Assembly (NCBI RefSeq): GCF_002135335.1 | Contig: NZ_NEGC01000005.1 | Span: 62,001-126,000 of the forward strand | Length of the DNA stretch: 64,000 nt | Reading direction: 5' to 3' | Source: Acinetobacter sp. ANC 4470 | GTDB taxonomy: Bacteria > Pseudomonadota > Gammaproteobacteria > Pseudomonadales > Moraxellaceae | In this document: positions 46,822 through 57,133 of the stretch, in pieces | How the letters are laid out: every line of letters starts with the position of its first letter | Position numbering within the stretch: position 1 is the stretch's first letter | Notes under the pieces: generated by a model | What the model saw: only the letters and a program-made list of their open reading frames with translations | The model's database searches: none | Told to the model about the DNA's origin: nothing | Program-made: the position numbers and the translations under genes

Positions 46822-47994
46822 ATGAAAATTAATTTCCCGTTACTAGCACTTGCAATCGGTGCCTTTGCCATTGGCACCACCGAATTTTCACCGATGGGTT
46901 TTTTGCCTGAAATTACTCAAGGCTTCGACATTTCCATTCCACGCGCTGGCATGCTGATTAGTGCCTATGCTTTGGGGGTGATGTTGGGTGCACCCCTCAT
47001 GACCTTGTGGCTGAGTCGCTACCCAAAACGTCAATCCTTAATTTTATTGATGGCTATTTTTACCATTGGTAATATTTTGGCCATGCTTGCACCCAGTTAT
47101 TTGGGACTAATGGGTGCACGAATCATTACTAGTTTAAACCACGGTGCATTTTTTGGCATTGGTTCAGTGGTGGCTGCCAGTATTGTTCCTAAAGATAAAC
47201 AAGCCAGTGCTGTCGCCATGATGTTTATGGGACTCACCATTGCCAATATTGGCGGTGTTCCCCTCGCCACTTGGATTGGACAAAATATCGGTTGGCGTAT
47301 GTCCTTTATGGGGATCTCTCTACTGGGATTAATCACCATGTTTGCACTCTGGAAAGCCTTACCTGAAAGTACAGCCAGTCATCAACCCAATGTAAAACAA
47401 GAGTTAAAAGTTTTAACCCGTTTGCCCGTTGTGCTGGCATTAATGACCACGGTGATGAGTGCAGGTGCAATGTTCACGTTATACACTTATATTGCACCAA
47501 GCTTAAAAGCCTTTAGCCATGCTTCACCTGAACTGATTACCTTTATGTTAGTTCTCATCGGGGTTGGCTTTTCTATCGGTAATCATTTAGGCGGGAAATG
47601 TGCCGATCTGTCCTTAGATAAAACCTTGATTGGCTTTTTATTACTGCTTATTGTGATGATGTTATTGTTCCCTATTTTAGCAAGTACCACACTAGGGGCG
47701 GCACTGGCATTAATTATTTGGGGAGCAGCAGCTTTTGCCGTGGTTCCAGCCTTACAAATGCGTGTCATGTCAGTCGCCCATGATGCACCAGGCTTGGCTT
47801 CTTCGGTAAATATTGGTGCCTTTAACTTAGGTAATGCTTTAGGTGCCATAGCGGGCGCAAGTGTATTGAATATGGGGCTGAGCTATACAGCGGTCTCATT
47901 TGTCGGCGCAGGATTAAGCATGCTTGCATTAATTTTGGTACTGATACAAATGAAACTTGTAGCCAACAAAACTTTGAACTATCAACAATGCTGA
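46822..47994 (+). CDS. MFS transporter, DHA1 family (YdhP-like)
   Basis: A 390-residue, 12-helix inner-membrane exporter. The N-terminal segment AIGAFAIGTTEFSPMGFLPE and the motif-A-like LMTLWLSRYPKRQS (about 60-73) resemble the YdhP/AraJ group. Its substrate is unknown; export of an aldehyde- or sugar-related compound handled by the neighbouring reductase is a guess. A terminator follows. Confidence 0.9.
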   Translation: MKINFPLLALAIGAFAIGTTEFSPMGFLPEITQGFDISIPRAGMLISAYALGVMLGAPLMTLWLSRYPKRQSLILLMAIFTIGNILAMLAPSYLGLMGARIITSLNHGAFFGIGSVVAASIVPKDKQASAVAMMFMGLTIANIGGVPLATWIGQNIGWRMSFMGISLLGLITMFALWKALPESTASHQPNVKQELKVLTRLPVVLALMTTVMSAGAMFTLYTYIAPSLKAFSHASPELITFMLVLIGVGFSIGNHLGGKCADLSLDKTLIGFLLLLIVMMLLFPILASTTLGAALALIIWGAAAFAVVPALQMRVMSVAHDAPGLASSVNIGAFNLGNALGAIAGASVLNMGLSYTAVSFVGAGLSMLALILVLIQMKLVANKTLNYQQC

Positions 47995-48008
47995 TGCATT
48001 ATTGTGAG

Positions 48009-48037
48009 AAAAAAGTCCGCATGCTGCGGACTTTTTT
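48009..48037. terminator. Bidirectional terminator
   Basis: Arms AAAAAAGTCCGCA and TGCGGACTTTTTT around TGC, between the convergent MFS and START-domain genes; the A and T runs on both sides allow use in both directions. Confidence 0.93.
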
Positions 48038-48048
48038 AATTTTTAACC

Positions 48049-48693
48049 TTAACGCAAAGCTTCGGGCAAAGCAGGAATGCTGCTCCGTTTAGCCAATTCC
48101 ATCTTCATCTTCTGTAGCATCTGATACGGTTGTTGTTGTACAAACATATTCACAAAGGTTAAAGGAATCGAGCCTTCAGGATTCGCATAGCCATAAGTCG
48201 AGACTTTAACTTTATTATTGGCTAATTTTTGAAAGCTCCAATCCCCTTCATAATGGGTCAAACGGACATAATCTGGATTTTTGGCATAGCCTTTATCGAT
48301 GGCTTTATTTTTAATGCTAATCACGCCTTGGGCATCTTTGACCATTTTGCCTTGTACCACTAAATCACGGTCTTTCAATGGAAAAGGAAAGTCGAGCACC
48401 ATATACAACAAAAATTCGCCTTTTTTATCATCACGCGAAAGGACTTTGACGCTGCCCATATACGGCACCCATTGTACCGCATGATCAACATCTAAAATCA
48501 GCGCAACGGCTTTCTCTAAAGGCGTATCGTAAGTAGTTTCAGCTTTGTATAAAAAGACTGGGTTTTGACTATTTTGATAGGTCCAAACTTTAATGTTATT
48601 TTTATTCATACTGAGCTTGGCATTATCAAGCGGTTTAGCTTGTGCTGTAGCGAATATTGCTACAGCACAAGCCATCAAGATCACTTTTTTCAT
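48049..48693 (-). CDS. START/SRPBCC-domain exported protein
   Basis: A 214-residue protein with an N-terminal signal peptide (KKVILMACAVAIFATAQA, cut after AQA) and a START/Bet v1-like lipid-binding domain, seen in AVQWVPYMGSVKVL, DLVVQGKM and the C-terminal amphipathic helix. It is expected to be periplasmic and to bind a lipid or hydrophobic ligand. The role is unknown. It lies 58 bases downstream of dapB. Confidence 0.85.
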   Translation of the reverse strand: MKKVILMACAVAIFATAQAKPLDNAKLSMNKNNIKVWTYQNSQNPVFLYKAETTYDTPLEKAVALILDVDHAVQWVPYMGSVKVLSRDDKKGEFLLYMVLDFPFPLKDRDLVVQGKMVKDAQGVISIKNKAIDKGYAKNPDYVRLTHYEGDWSFQKLANNKVKVSTYGYANPEGSIPLTFVNMFVQQQPYQMLQKMKMELAKRSSIPALPEALR

Positions 48694-48751
48694 TCCGTTG
48701 AACTGCTTATTTTAGTTTTGTTATCTTGTTATAAATGATTTTGCTGAATTT

Positions 48752-49582
<831 letters not shown>

Positions 49583-49863
49583 CTAATCTTGCTTCTAAAT
49601 TGTCCTTACTATAGCAAAACTCTGTACGGAGACTAAGTTACAAGGCAAAATATTTCACCAAAAATAGATCAGCTCAGCCTACTTATTTTGAAATTAATAC
49701 CCAATTAAATACAGCAAGAGCGACATAAACCAAACAGATGAGGTATGCAAATTTCAGCCTGAAAAATAAATGCTTTTAGCTACTTATTTTCATCTGATTG
49801 TAAACATCGCGACGCAGACTACGCATCACGAATGATAAAAAGATGAATTATAAGGAGATCAGG

Positions 49864-50112
49864 ATGCATTCGAAAAAAATCGCGTTAACTATTTTTATAG
49901 CAACCCTCGTCAGCACGGCTTGGGCAGAACCGGCAATCCAAACGGGAGATACTTTAGAAAGCCTGTCACAAGTCAAAATCAGTATTCAGACCCGTAGCAC
50001 TAGACCATATCAAGCTGACAATAATCAGGCAACGACCAAGCAAGAATCGACTGCTGAAGCAGCAGCGCAAATGGTGGATGTCAATGCGATTGATCAGCCC
50101 ATGATTGAATAA
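49864..50112 (+). CDS. Small secreted hypothetical protein
   Basis: An 82-residue protein from ATG 49864, chosen because AAGGAGAT lies upstream and a signal peptide (SKKIALTIFIATLVSTAWA) follows directly. The mature part is hydrophilic, Gln/Ala-rich, with no cysteine and no known domain. An in-frame ATG at 49843 would add seven residues. It faces dnaJ across a shared terminator. Confidence 0.7.
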   Translation: MHSKKIALTIFIATLVSTAWAEPAIQTGDTLESLSQVKISIQTRSTRPYQADNNQATTKQESTAEAAAQMVDVNAIDQPMIE

Positions 50113-50152
50113 CTAAATTGAATAACTAATTTAGCCAAGTTAAGTGCGCATA

Positions 50153-50185
50153 AAAAAGGGGGAATATTGAATATTCCCCCTTTTT
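50153..50185. terminator. Bidirectional terminator
   Basis: Fifteen-base arms AAAAAGGGGGAATAT and ATATTCCCCCTTTTT around TGA, between the small secreted protein and dnaJ (convergent). Confidence 0.93.
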
Positions 50186-50208
50186 ACTCTACATCTTGAT
50201 AATTTGAA

Positions 50209-51324
50209 TTAATCAAATAAGCCAAAGAATGATTTTTTCTTCGGTGATGACTTGCTGTTGTCATCATCCATGGTTTCTTGCAATTCTTTTAACAACTCAC
50301 GTTGGCGGGCGGTTAAATTCACTGGTGTTTCAACCACGATACGGCAGAGTAAGTCACCTTGCATACTGGTACGTACAGGTTTAACCCCTTTACCACGTAA
50401 GCGGAACATTTTGCCAGTTTGAGTTCCTTCAGGAATTTTCAAACTAACACGACCTTCCAGTGTTGGAATTTCAATTTCTTTACCCAACGCAGCATCAGCA
50501 ATACTGACTGGCACATCCATATATAGGTCTGCGCCATCACGTTGGAAAATTTCATGCTCACGTACTACAACTTCGACGTACAAATCACCTGACTGACCGT
50601 CACGAATGGCTTCGCCTTTGCCCGTTAAACGGACGCGGTCGCCATTGTCTACGCCTGCAGGAATCGTTACTTCAAGAGTTTGTTGACGATCAGACACACC
50701 AGAACCATGACATTTAGTACATGGATTCTTAATCATGGTGCCTTGACCACGACAGCTGCTACAGGTTTGCTGCACAGAGAAGAAACCCTGTTGCATACGC
50801 ACTTGGCCCGCACCATGACAGGTCGGACAAGTTTGAACATCTTTAGGATTTTTTGAACCTTTACCATCACAAGCATCACACGGTGCTGGTGCGGTAAAAG
50901 TAACGGTTTTTTTCACGCCCTTAACCGCTTCTTCAAGGGTCAGCTCCATTACATAGCGAAGGTCTGATCCACGACGAGCGCGTTGTTGACCACGCCCACC
51001 ACCGCCACCAAAAGCGCCACCAAAGATATCACCAAATTGGCTAAAGATATCTTCTGCGCTGAAACCACCACCAAAGCCGCCACCGCCGCCCATACCACCT
51101 TCAAAGGCACTGTGCCCCATACGGTCATACATACTGCGTTTTTCGCCATCCGATAAAATTTCATAAGCTTCAGCAGCTTCTTTAAATTTATCTTCAGCTT
51201 CAGGATTGTCTGGGTTACGATCTGGATGATATTTCATCGCCAACTTACGGTAGGCTTTCTTAATTTCATCATCACTAGCGGTTTTAGCGACACCCAAAAC
51301 CTCATAATAATCACGTTTAGCCAT
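50209..51324 (-). CDS. dnaJ: Chaperone DnaJ
   Basis: Co-chaperone of DnaK, 371 residues. J domain with HPD ([16 protein letters not shown], about 33-48), a Gly/Phe-rich linker (about 75-110), four CxxCxGxG zinc-binding repeats ([32 protein letters not shown]) and the C-terminal substrate-binding domains. It follows a small membrane protein gene in the same direction. No heat-shock promoter could be assigned with confidence. Confidence 0.98.
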   Translation of the reverse strand: MAKRDYYEVLGVAKTASDDEIKKAYRKLAMKYHPDRNPDNPEAEDKFKEAAEAYEILSDGEKRSMYDRMGHSAFEGGMGGGGGFGGGFSAEDIFSQFGDIFGGAFGGGGGRGQQRARRGSDLRYVMELTLEEAVKGVKKTVTFTAPAPCDACDGKGSKNPKDVQTCPTCHGAGQVRMQQGFFSVQQTCSSCRGQGTMIKNPCTKCHGSGVSDRQQTLEVTIPAGVDNGDRVRLTGKGEAIRDGQSGDLYVEVVVREHEIFQRDGADLYMDVPVSIADAALGKEIEIPTLEGRVSLKIPEGTQTGKMFRLRGKGVKPVRTSMQGDLLCRIVVETPVNLTARQRELLKELQETMDDDNSKSSPKKKSFFGLFD

Positions 51325-51430
51325 GTCTGGCGATGCTCCTCACGGAATTTTGATAATACTTAACTGTGGACTGAAATTGGGGGTCAATCCAAATTTTACA
51401 AGGGGGACAGTGTAAAAAAGTTGAGTTTGA

Positions 51431-51835
51431 TTAGAAAACGGCTTTATTTTTGAAAAAGCGAGACAGACCTTTCAGCCACGCATTAAGCAAAAACAAAAAG
51501 GCGATAAATGAGAAGACCACACCAGCAACGGTACAACCTGTTACCCAAAGTGCGCTATCCCAATAAAAGAAAATGAGTGGAATAAACCAAAGTGCAGCAA
51601 AAAGAACCAAAATAGAATAAATCACAATATTACGCATAATCCAAAGTGCTTGGGCTTGTAACCAAACTTCGGCATTATCTACTTGTGTGATTTTACGCGC
51701 ATACCAGTATGCAAATACACCACTAATCACAGTAAATAAAGCAAAAAACATGAAGACATAAGAAATCGCAATAGAGCGGCGAAGTCGGCTTAAGTTATCT
51801 CGCTTCATGTGTGTTTCAACCCCATCTACTCGCAT
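51431..51835 (-). CDS. Predicted membrane protein, unknown function
   Basis: A 134-residue protein with four hydrophobic segments (about 22-43, 67-85, 92-108 and 107-120; the last two nearly merge). No family recognised. The first ATG (51835) gives a short charged leader; an internal ATG nine codons in is also possible. It lies upstream of dnaJ on the same strand and just beyond the RND efflux operon's end. Confidence 0.7.
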   Translation of the reverse strand: MRVDGVETHMKRDNLSRLRRSIAISYVFMFFALFTVISGVFAYWYARKITQVDNAEVWLQAQALWIMRNIVIYSILVLFAALWFIPLIFFYWDSALWVTGCTVAGVVFSFIAFLFLLNAWLKGLSRFFKNKAVF

Positions 51836-51941
51836 GTTTAGTTTTTTAATATGCAGTAAATTGCTTTATAGAAATGTATAAGAATATAAGGTGCTACTAT
51901 ATTGAAGTTTTCAATATTTCGCACCTTATTATTATCAAAAA

Positions 51942-54900
51942 CTATGTACTCTGAGTATTTTTTTTCACTTTAAAGCATTGTGCATATAATGCAGGTAAAA
52001 AGAACAGCGTCAACAGGGTGGCGACAATCAATCCCCCCATAATCGCAACGGCCATTGGACCAAAGAAAATACTGCGCGATAACGGAATCATAGCCAAGAC
52101 TGCAGCCAATGCAGTCAGCACAATTGGGCGACAACGACGTGCTGTCGCATCAATAATTGCCGACCAAGGATCATGTCCTGCTTGAATATCTTGTTCAATC
52201 TGATCAATCAGAATTAAAGAATTGCGCATAATCATACCCGACAGCGCAATCGTTCCCAGCATCGCGACAAAACCAAAAGGTTTATTGAACAATAACAAGA
52301 ACAACACCACTCCAATTAAGCCTAAAGGTGCAGTTAATAAAACGATCGTGGCGCGTGACATACTTTTCAGCTGAATCATCAATAAGGTCATCACCACAGC
52401 CAAGAAAAATGGCATACCGGCATTGACCGAGTTTTGTCCACGTGCTGACTCTTCAACTGTTCCGCCCACTTCAATCAAATAACCACTAGGTAGCTCGGCA
52501 CGCAATTGATCCATTTTTTCTGCCAGCTCGCCCACCACTGTCGCAGGTTGTAATTTGCTGCGAATATCTGCACGTACCGTAATGGTCGGTAAGCGGTTAC
52601 GATGCCAAATCAAACCATCTTCAAAGCTATATTCAATTTTAGCAATTTGCGCCAACGGTACAGATCCACCACTTGCAGTCGGTACGGCCAAACTGGATAA
52701 TGATCCAACATCGACCCGTTCGGCTTGGTCACCACGCAAACGAATTTCAATCAATTCACGCTTCTCACGGTATTGATTAATGGTGGCACCACTAATTGAA
52801 CTATTCAGGAAATTTGCCAGATCCAGACTGGATACCCCCATTTGACGGGCACGATCTTGATCAATATTTAAATGAATGATTTTGCTTGGCTCTCCCCAAT
52901 CCAAATGCACATTCTTGGTATTCGGATTATCTCCCACCACTGCTGCCACTTTGTGTGCCCATTGACGGACTAAATTCTGATCTTCACCTGAAACACGGTA
53001 TTGCAATGGATAACCCACCGGTGGGCCATTTTCTAACAACGATACTCGCGTCCGAACATCAGGCAGTAATTTACGAATTTCTTGATCTAATGATTGGCGA
53101 ATTTCATTACGATCATCTAAGGATGAAGCCAACACCACAAATTGAGCAAAACTGGCCTGTGGCAATTGTTGATCGAGTGGTAAATAGAAACGGGTTGAAC
53201 CTGTACCGACATACGCCACATAGTTATCAATGCCCTGTTTGGTCGACAAGAATTTTTCGACCTTTTTCACCGCATTTTCGGTTGAAGTTAAAGATGCACC
53301 TTCTTCTAGCTTTAAATCGACCAAAATTTCTGCACGGTTCGATGGTGGGAAGAACTGCTGCGGCACCATTTTAAACATCAATACCGACAACACAAAAATA
53401 CCGACGGTGGTCGCAATGACTGTTTTACGATAGGTAATACAGGTATTCACCCAGCCTCTAAACTTTTGATAGAACTTGGTTTGATAAGGATCATGATGTT
53501 CGCCCACATGATGCAGCACAGGTTTGGGTTCAGGTTGCTTGCGTAAACGTGCCCACAAACGCTGATACCACGGCGCTTTTTGCGACAGATTGGTAAAATC
53601 TGGCAGCAGTTTATCGCCTAAATACGGCACAAAAAGGACTGCGGCAAACCATGACATAATCAGGGCAATGGTCACCACTTGGAAAATAGAACGCGTGTAT
53701 TCACCGGTACTCGATGCTGCGGTGGCAATGGGCAAGAATCCTGCTGCGGTAATTAAAGTCCCTGTCAGCATCGGGAAAGCCGTGGTTTTCCACGTAAATC
53801 CTGCTGCCTCTAACCGGCTATAACCCTGCTCCATCTTAATCGCCATCATTTCAATAGCGATAATGGCATCATCGACCAATAAACCGAGTGCCAAAATAAG
53901 TGCACCCAATGAAATTTTATGTAGACCAACATCAAATAGATGCATGCCTGCAAAGGTCATGGCAAGCACCAGTGGAATTGAAAATGCCACCACCAAACCC
54001 GTACGGAAACCCAGTGAGAAAAAGCTGACCAGTAATACAATAATCACCGCTTCAGCCAATACCTTCATGAACTCATTGACACTGCGTTTTACCGCCACAG
54101 GCTGATCGGAAACTTTTTTCAGCTCCATACCTAAGGGCAAAGCTTTTTGTAATTGGGCAAATTCCGTTTCTAAGTTTTTACCGAGGGCAAGAATATCTCC
54201 ACCTTTACGCATGGAGACGGCAATGCCAATACCATTTTCACCCATAAAACGCATACGTGGCTGAGCAGGTTCACTAAAGCCACGATAGACCTCGGCAACA
54301 TCACCCAATTGAATGGTTTTACCCGCCACCAAAAGCGGCATTTGTTTCAGTTCATCAACACTTTGTAACTGACCACTGACCCGTATTTGAATACGATCTG
54401 TGCCCGTTTCAAAGAACCCTGCGTTGGCCACCGTATTTTGTTGTTGTAATGCTTGTTGAATCGCTGTCACTGGAATACCCAGTTGCGCGGCTTTAGTATT
54501 GGAGAGTTCAACCCAAACTTTTTGGTCTTGTAAGCCGACTAAATTGACCTTACCGACATCTTTAACCCGTTGCAGTTGTAGCTGTAAGCGGTCGGCATAT
54601 TCTTTTAATATACCGTAGTCAAAATCTTTGCCGGTCAAAACATAAATATTACCGAAAGTATCGCCAAACTCATCATTAAAGAAAGGCCCTTGTACACCAC
54701 TGGGGAGTTGTTGTTTGATATCGCCGACTTTTTTACGGACTTGATACCACACATCTGGAATTTGACTCGAGCGCAATGAATCTTTCGCAACAAAGGTCAC
54801 CATCGATTCACCGGGACGCGAATATGCCATGATCCGTTCATAATTGCCCGTGCTCATGAGTTCTTTTTCAATACGGTCAGTGACCTGTAAGGAAACTTCT

Positions 54901-55100
54901 TTGGCTGTTGCACCCGGCCAATAGGTTTGAATCACCATCACCTTAAAAGTAAAAGGTGGGTCTTCACTTTGTGCAAGTTTGGAATAAGATACGATTCCAA
55001 CAATCGCCAATAGCAACATAAAATAAAGAATTAAACCTTTATTTTTCAGTGCCCATTCGGACAAGTTATAGTTCATGGCTGCCTTGTGTTCTGGCTTCAT
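51942..55100 (-). CDS. RND efflux pump, inner-membrane transporter
   Basis: A 1052-residue AcrB-class proton/drug antiporter with the two-fold RND layout: TM1, periplasmic pore domain, TM2-6, second periplasmic domain, TM8-12. The relay aspartates are in ALGLLVDDAIIAIEMM (about 405-420). It has the QTYWPGATAKEV start of porter domain 1 and is closer to TriC/MexK-like HAE pumps than to AcrB. It starts with the ATGA overlap on the adaptor gene. Substrates are unknown; no outer-membrane channel gene is adjacent, so a TolC-like protein elsewhere is expected. Confidence 0.94.
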   Translation of the reverse strand: MKPEHKAAMNYNLSEWALKNKGLILYFMLLLAIVGIVSYSKLAQSEDPPFTFKVMVIQTYWPGATAKEVSLQVTDRIEKELMSTGNYERIMAYSRPGESMVTFVAKDSLRSSQIPDVWYQVRKKVGDIKQQLPSGVQGPFFNDEFGDTFGNIYVLTGKDFDYGILKEYADRLQLQLQRVKDVGKVNLVGLQDQKVWVELSNTKAAQLGIPVTAIQQALQQQNTVANAGFFETGTDRIQIRVSGQLQSVDELKQMPLLVAGKTIQLGDVAEVYRGFSEPAQPRMRFMGENGIGIAVSMRKGGDILALGKNLETEFAQLQKALPLGMELKKVSDQPVAVKRSVNEFMKVLAEAVIIVLLVSFFSLGFRTGLVVAFSIPLVLAMTFAGMHLFDVGLHKISLGALILALGLLVDDAIIAIEMMAIKMEQGYSRLEAAGFTWKTTAFPMLTGTLITAAGFLPIATAASSTGEYTRSIFQVVTIALIMSWFAAVLFVPYLGDKLLPDFTNLSQKAPWYQRLWARLRKQPEPKPVLHHVGEHHDPYQTKFYQKFRGWVNTCITYRKTVIATTVGIFVLSVLMFKMVPQQFFPPSNRAEILVDLKLEEGASLTSTENAVKKVEKFLSTKQGIDNYVAYVGTGSTRFYLPLDQQLPQASFAQFVVLASSLDDRNEIRQSLDQEIRKLLPDVRTRVSLLENGPPVGYPLQYRVSGEDQNLVRQWAHKVAAVVGDNPNTKNVHLDWGEPSKIIHLNIDQDRARQMGVSSLDLANFLNSSISGATINQYREKRELIEIRLRGDQAERVDVGSLSSLAVPTASGGSVPLAQIAKIEYSFEDGLIWHRNRLPTITVRADIRSKLQPATVVGELAEKMDQLRAELPSGYLIEVGGTVEESARGQNSVNAGMPFFLAVVMTLLMIQLKSMSRATIVLLTAPLGLIGVVLFLLLFNKPFGFVAMLGTIALSGMIMRNSLILIDQIEQDIQAGHDPWSAIIDATARRCRPIVLTALAAVLAMIPLSRSIFFGPMAVAIMGGLIVATLLTLFFLPALYAQCFKVKKNTQST

Positions 55101-56203
55101 GATGGCGCTCCTGCCTGAATTTTCACAGCACGGTTTTCACGATCAATCGGCTGAATTTTTTGTTTTTCACGCAATAAATGTACGCCACCAATCACCACAT
55201 AATCAGTGGCATTTAAACCAGACAATATCGGCACGCTATCACGCCCATAAGCGCCTAAACTTACCGGCACTTTATGAATGGTATGGTCTTTTTTCACCAC
55301 CCAAACATAGGCTTGTTGGTCATTGGCAGAAACACTCGATAACGGTACGCTCAAGACATTGTGTTGCTGCTTGTTAAAAAATACGCGCGCACTTTGCCCC
55401 AGTTGAATCGCAGTATTACCTTCACGCAAAGCCACCTTGACACTAAAGGTACGCGATTGATCTGCTGCAGGTGAAATTTCACGTACATAGGCTGCAAATT
55501 TATCTTTAGGTTTAGACCATAAAGTGACCCATGCCGTTTGACCGACTTTAATTTCTGAAATGGCTTGTTCAGGCACGCCAATGACCACGTCACGATCCCC
55601 TGCAATCGCCATTTGATAAGCGGCTTGCCCTGCAGCAACCACCTGTCCAACTTCAATATTTCGTGCGGTAATCACGCCATTTTTATTCGCCAACAATTGG
55701 TTATAACCAGTTTGATTACGACTGACTTCATAATTGGATTGCGCTTGTTTTAAGGCTGACATCGCCGATTTATATTGGTTTTCTGCTGCATCATATTGCG
55801 AATGACTAACCGCATTCATAGGCAACAATTGCTTAAAACGTTTCAGTTCATCTTCTGCATTTTTTGCCGCAGATTGAGCACTTTCCAATTGAGCATTCGC
55901 CGCATTGAGTTGTAGTTGCGCATCCTTAACATCCAATTTTGCCAACACTTGCCCAACCTTGACTTGATCACCCACATCGACATAACGTTCAATAATTTGT
56001 CCCCCAACTCGAAATGCTAAAGCGGTCTGCTGGCGTGCTTGTACATCTCCCGCATAGCTTTTTTGTTCGTTCTGGGTACTATTGGGTTGAGTCACCATGA
56101 CAAATGGGATGGATTCTGTTTCGGCTACATCCTTGCTGCATCCCCATAAGGTCACACTGCAAACGATGATCATGCTGGCAACAACGGTCTTACTTATGCT
56201 CAT
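55097..56203 (-). CDS. RND efflux periplasmic adaptor (membrane-fusion protein)
   Basis: A 368-residue lipoprotein adaptor: lipobox LWGC (cysteine at about 22), a biotinyl-lipoyl-like domain (GGQIIERYVDVGDQVKVGQV), the alpha-helical hairpin (about 95-170), and a beta-barrel domain. It links the RND pump to an outer-membrane channel. It is transcribed before the pump gene and away from the TetR gene, with a candidate operator in the shared gap. Confidence 0.94.
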   Translation of the reverse strand: MSISKTVVASMIIVCSVTLWGCSKDVAETESIPFVMVTQPNSTQNEQKSYAGDVQARQQTALAFRVGGQIIERYVDVGDQVKVGQVLAKLDVKDAQLQLNAANAQLESAQSAAKNAEDELKRFKQLLPMNAVSHSQYDAAENQYKSAMSALKQAQSNYEVSRNQTGYNQLLANKNGVITARNIEVGQVVAAGQAAYQMAIAGDRDVVIGVPEQAISEIKVGQTAWVTLWSKPKDKFAAYVREISPAADQSRTFSVKVALREGNTAIQLGQSARVFFNKQQHNVLSVPLSSVSANDQQAYVWVVKKDHTIHKVPVSLGAYGRDSVPILSGLNATDYVVIGGVHLLREKQKIQPIDRENRAVKIQAGAPS

Positions 56204-56270
56204 GAAGTTCGCTCTTATTTAAAAATGATTTTTAAGGCAAAATAAGGAGTATCTTAAATTGATTATTTTT

Positions 56271-56300
56271 TAATTAATATACTGCGTGGTACATTAATTA
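56271..56300. promoter_or_regulatory. Candidate TetR operator
   Basis: Inverted repeat with 12-base arms, TAATTAATATAC and GTACATTAATTA (11 of 12 positions match), spacer TGCGTG, in the gap between the divergent adaptor and TetR genes. The size and position suit a TetR-dimer site that controls both. Confidence 0.55.
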
Positions 56301-56350
56301 TAACTTGAGGGTCAAATCAATGACCTGTCTTGATTTTTTTGGAAAAAATT

Positions 56351-56974
56351 GTGCAAACAAATGTGGGTCGCCCGAAAGACTTAGAAAAACGTCAGCAAAT
56401 TTTAACTGCGGCAAAATGCGTATTTTTAAAATGTGGTTATCATGGCTCGAGCATGAACCAAATTGCGCAAGAAGCAGGTGTCACCAAACTGACCATCTAT
56501 AATCACTTTCAAGATAAAGCCAATTTATTTATCTGCGCGATTGAAAAAACCTGTGAAGAATCCATCAGTGCACGTCCATTAAAATTATATGCAGACAGTG
56601 ATTTTAAAAAAGAATTTATCTATATCTGTGCATTAGCACTGCATGTTATTAATTTACCCGAAGCCATTAAATTAGAACTGTTATTACTGGAACTGGCGGC
56701 TGAACAAAATCCACTGGCACAGAAGTTTTACAATGCTTCGCATCTGCGGATGAATGCAGTCTGGGAAGACTTTTTTCAGCAAGCCATTACACTGGGGTTT
56801 ATTCGTACTGAAACATTAAAAACCCTGACTTTACTGATCTTATCGTTATTACTGGGTATGCGTCATCATGAAGTACTGCTCGGTATTCGTACTGTTCCCA
56901 ACGCGGCAGAAAAACAGCAAATTATTTTAGCCAGTATTGATCTATTTCTGATGAAATATAGTACGACACGATAA
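56351..56974 (+). CDS. TetR-family regulator of the RND pump
   Basis: A 207-residue repressor-type protein with the N-terminal HTH ILTAAKCVFLKCGYHGSSMN to AGVTKLTIYNHFQDKANLF (about 15-57) and a ligand-binding C-terminal half. I start it at GTG 56351 because TTTTGGAA lies just upstream; a TTG at 56330 would add seven residues. It diverges from the efflux pair, the usual arrangement for local repressors of RND pumps. The ligand is unknown. Confidence 0.88.
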   Translation: MQTNVGRPKDLEKRQQILTAAKCVFLKCGYHGSSMNQIAQEAGVTKLTIYNHFQDKANLFICAIEKTCEESISARPLKLYADSDFKKEFIYICALALHVINLPEAIKLELLLLELAAEQNPLAQKFYNASHLRMNAVWEDFFQQAITLGFIRTETLKTLTLLILSLLLGMRHHEVLLGIRTVPNAAEKQQIILASIDLFLMKYSTTR

Positions 56975-57133
56975 TATTAAGATTCTAAATAACGCATCAA
57001 AGCAGGTTCAGGCATACTCATAGCAGTAGAGCGCGAATTAATTCAGCAAAACGTTACATACTTTTGTATGCCCCTACTTGGAATGTAGATATTTCACGCT
57101 ATAGTCGAAATAACAAGAATCGGAGAGTGAAAA

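Noticed and set aside
51942..55100. Several plus-strand frames inside the RND pump gene
   Set aside because: All are antisense to a conserved transporter and have low-complexity composition typical of shadow frames.
56305..56502. 65-codon plus-strand frame at the TetR start
   Set aside because: Overlaps the TetR HTH in another frame; only the TetR frame has family motifs.
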